The notes beneath the pieces were generated by a model. It was not told the DNA's origin. It saw only the letters and a program-made list of their open reading frames with translations, and ran no database searches. Both the position numbers and the translations under genes were made by a program. A stretch of DNA of 64,000 nucleotides from Bryobacter sp. CoA8 C33 (lineage in GTDB: Bacteria > Acidobacteriota > Terriglobia > Bryobacterales > Bryobacteraceae): the NCBI GenBank assembly GCA_019931185.1, contig JAINDK010000013.1, positions 1 through 64,000 of the forward strand, in the 5' to 3' direction. Positions 63,399 to 64,000 of the stretch are shown piece by piece (the first letter of the stretch is position 1; every line of letters starts with the position of its first letter).

Positions 63399-64000
63399 AT
63401 GCGCTTCTGCTTCCTCGCGGTCTTCCTCTTCGCTTCCTCGTGCCTGCCCGCCCAGCCCCGCCGCCCCTTCCATTATGCCGATACCGATAACTGGCGCAGC
63501 CTCTCCGGTCAGAAACTCTCCGCCAACGGCCTCTGGCTCGGCTATGGCCTTTTCCCGCAGGATGCCAATGGAGAGGTAGTGCTCCGACATCTCCAAAACA
63601 ATACCGAACTGCGCGAACCCGCCGGACTCCGCCCTCCGCCCCCTCCTCCCGACCCCGAGCGCGAAACCCCTCCCCCCCAACGCACCACAACCCTCGCCTT
63701 TACCGCCGATGCCTCCTTCGCAGTCTTCACCACCTTTCCTCCTAAAGGTCAGGACAAGGCCAAAGCCGGCCTTGTCATCACCAATCTTGTTTCCTCTCAA
63801 TCCTCCCGCCTCGCCGACATCAAATCCTTTCAGCTCCCCGCCGACTCCTCCTCCTCGCTTGCCTATCTCCGCGACGACAATGAAAAAACCCTCGTTCTCC
63901 GCCGCCTCGCCGATTCCACCGAGCGTACCTTCCCCGGCGTCACCAGCTACAGCTTCAGCAAGGATGGGCTCTGCCTCGTCTTTGCCACCGCCGAGGGTGT
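63399..64000 (+). CDS. Start of an S9-type (prolyl-oligopeptidase-like) exported peptidase, cut by window edge
   Basis: From ATG 63399 the frame is open to the window end (over 200 residues). A signal peptide (MRFCFLAVFLFASSCLPAQ) leads into YADTDNWRSLSGQKLSANGL and GYGLFPQDANGEVVLRHLQ, which is the usual N-terminal propeller opening of the large acidobacterial S9 peptidases. Further propeller-like strands follow (LAFTADASFAVFTTFPPKGQ, SYSFSKDGLCLVFATAEG). The catalytic domain is outside the window. Divergent from DUF1844. Confidence 0.72.
   Translation, partial: MRFCFLAVFLFASSCLPAQPRRPFHYADTDNWRSLSGQKLSANGLWLGYGLFPQDANGEVVLRHLQNNTELREPAGLRPPPPPPDPERETPPPQRTTTLAFTADASFAVFTTFPPKGQDKAKAGLVITNLVSSQSSRLADIKSFQLPADSSSSLAYLRDDNEKTLVLRRLADSTERTFPGVTSYSFSKDGLCLVFATAEG

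Overview
The window looks like a piece of a high-GC Acidobacteriota chromosome, most likely of the Solibacter/Bryobacter/Paludibaculum group. This is inferred from the gene families together: an Oar-like TonB receptor, an ECF sigma factor paired with a membrane Ser/Thr kinase, a DUF1501 plus DUF1549/DUF1553 cytochrome pair, a WG-repeat lipoprotein, a FecR protein with a Gly-rich tail, many GTG/TTG starts and tight operons. No rRNA, tRNA or CRISPR was seen.

Layout. 1-16 kb (top strand G-rich): the edge of a probable IS4-type transposase, a secreted Ig-like protein with an in-frame amber codon, an ECF sigma/kinase pair, a large TonB-dependent receptor, two decayed copies of a DUF1080 gene on either side of a WG-repeat lipoprotein, a lactonase-fold protein, a DUF4198 protein whose frame runs on into an antisense SDR gene. 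14.4-19.7 kb (minus strand): a seven-gene membrane/polyamine operon (SPFH protein with zinc ribbon, SpeD-like, two DUF4178 proteins, a small membrane protein, DUF350, SpeE-like fused to membrane helices). 19.8-21.5 kb: an S41 peptidase. 21.5-28.6 kb (minus): a type VI secretion sub-cluster, TssK-TssL-TssM plus a PpkA-like kinase carrying a sulfatase-modifying-factor fold, with a divergent Pro-rich membrane protein bearing six GEFTRM-type motifs. 30-36 kb: an ABC exporter and the DUF1501/PSD1 pair. 37-47 kb: an orphan protein, a FecR protein, a YfhO-like membrane protein, three coiled-coil proteins and an FKBP isomerase, separated by two gene-poor gaps. 47.5-49.6 kb: a compact cassette with a large terminase split into separate ATPase and nuclease genes, with no other phage gene nearby. 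49.6-64 kb: mostly housekeeping genes (sulfatase, RNase R, Tpx, M24 peptidase, AccB, AccC, Pgi, sialidase-like, LacD-type aldolase, a metallo-beta-lactamase/RibF fusion, DUF1844, and the start of an S9-type peptidase).

Functional links. The T6SS kinase, TssM, TssL and TssK are adjacent or overlapping and probably form one transcript; the GEFTRM protein across the divergent promoter is a reasonable candidate partner or substrate. The SPFH-to-SpeE operon is probably an envelope module that uses decarboxylation/aminopropyl-transfer chemistry. M24 peptidase, AccB and AccC are tightly spaced (the first two overlap by ATGA) and form the start of fatty-acid synthesis. The most unusual items are the isolated split terminase cassette, the GEFTRM protein beside the T6SS genes, the MBL-RibF fusion, and the change in sign of GC skew across roughly 8-20 kb, which may mark a replication terminus or an inversion. 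All family calls come from reading motifs by eye; no database search was possible.
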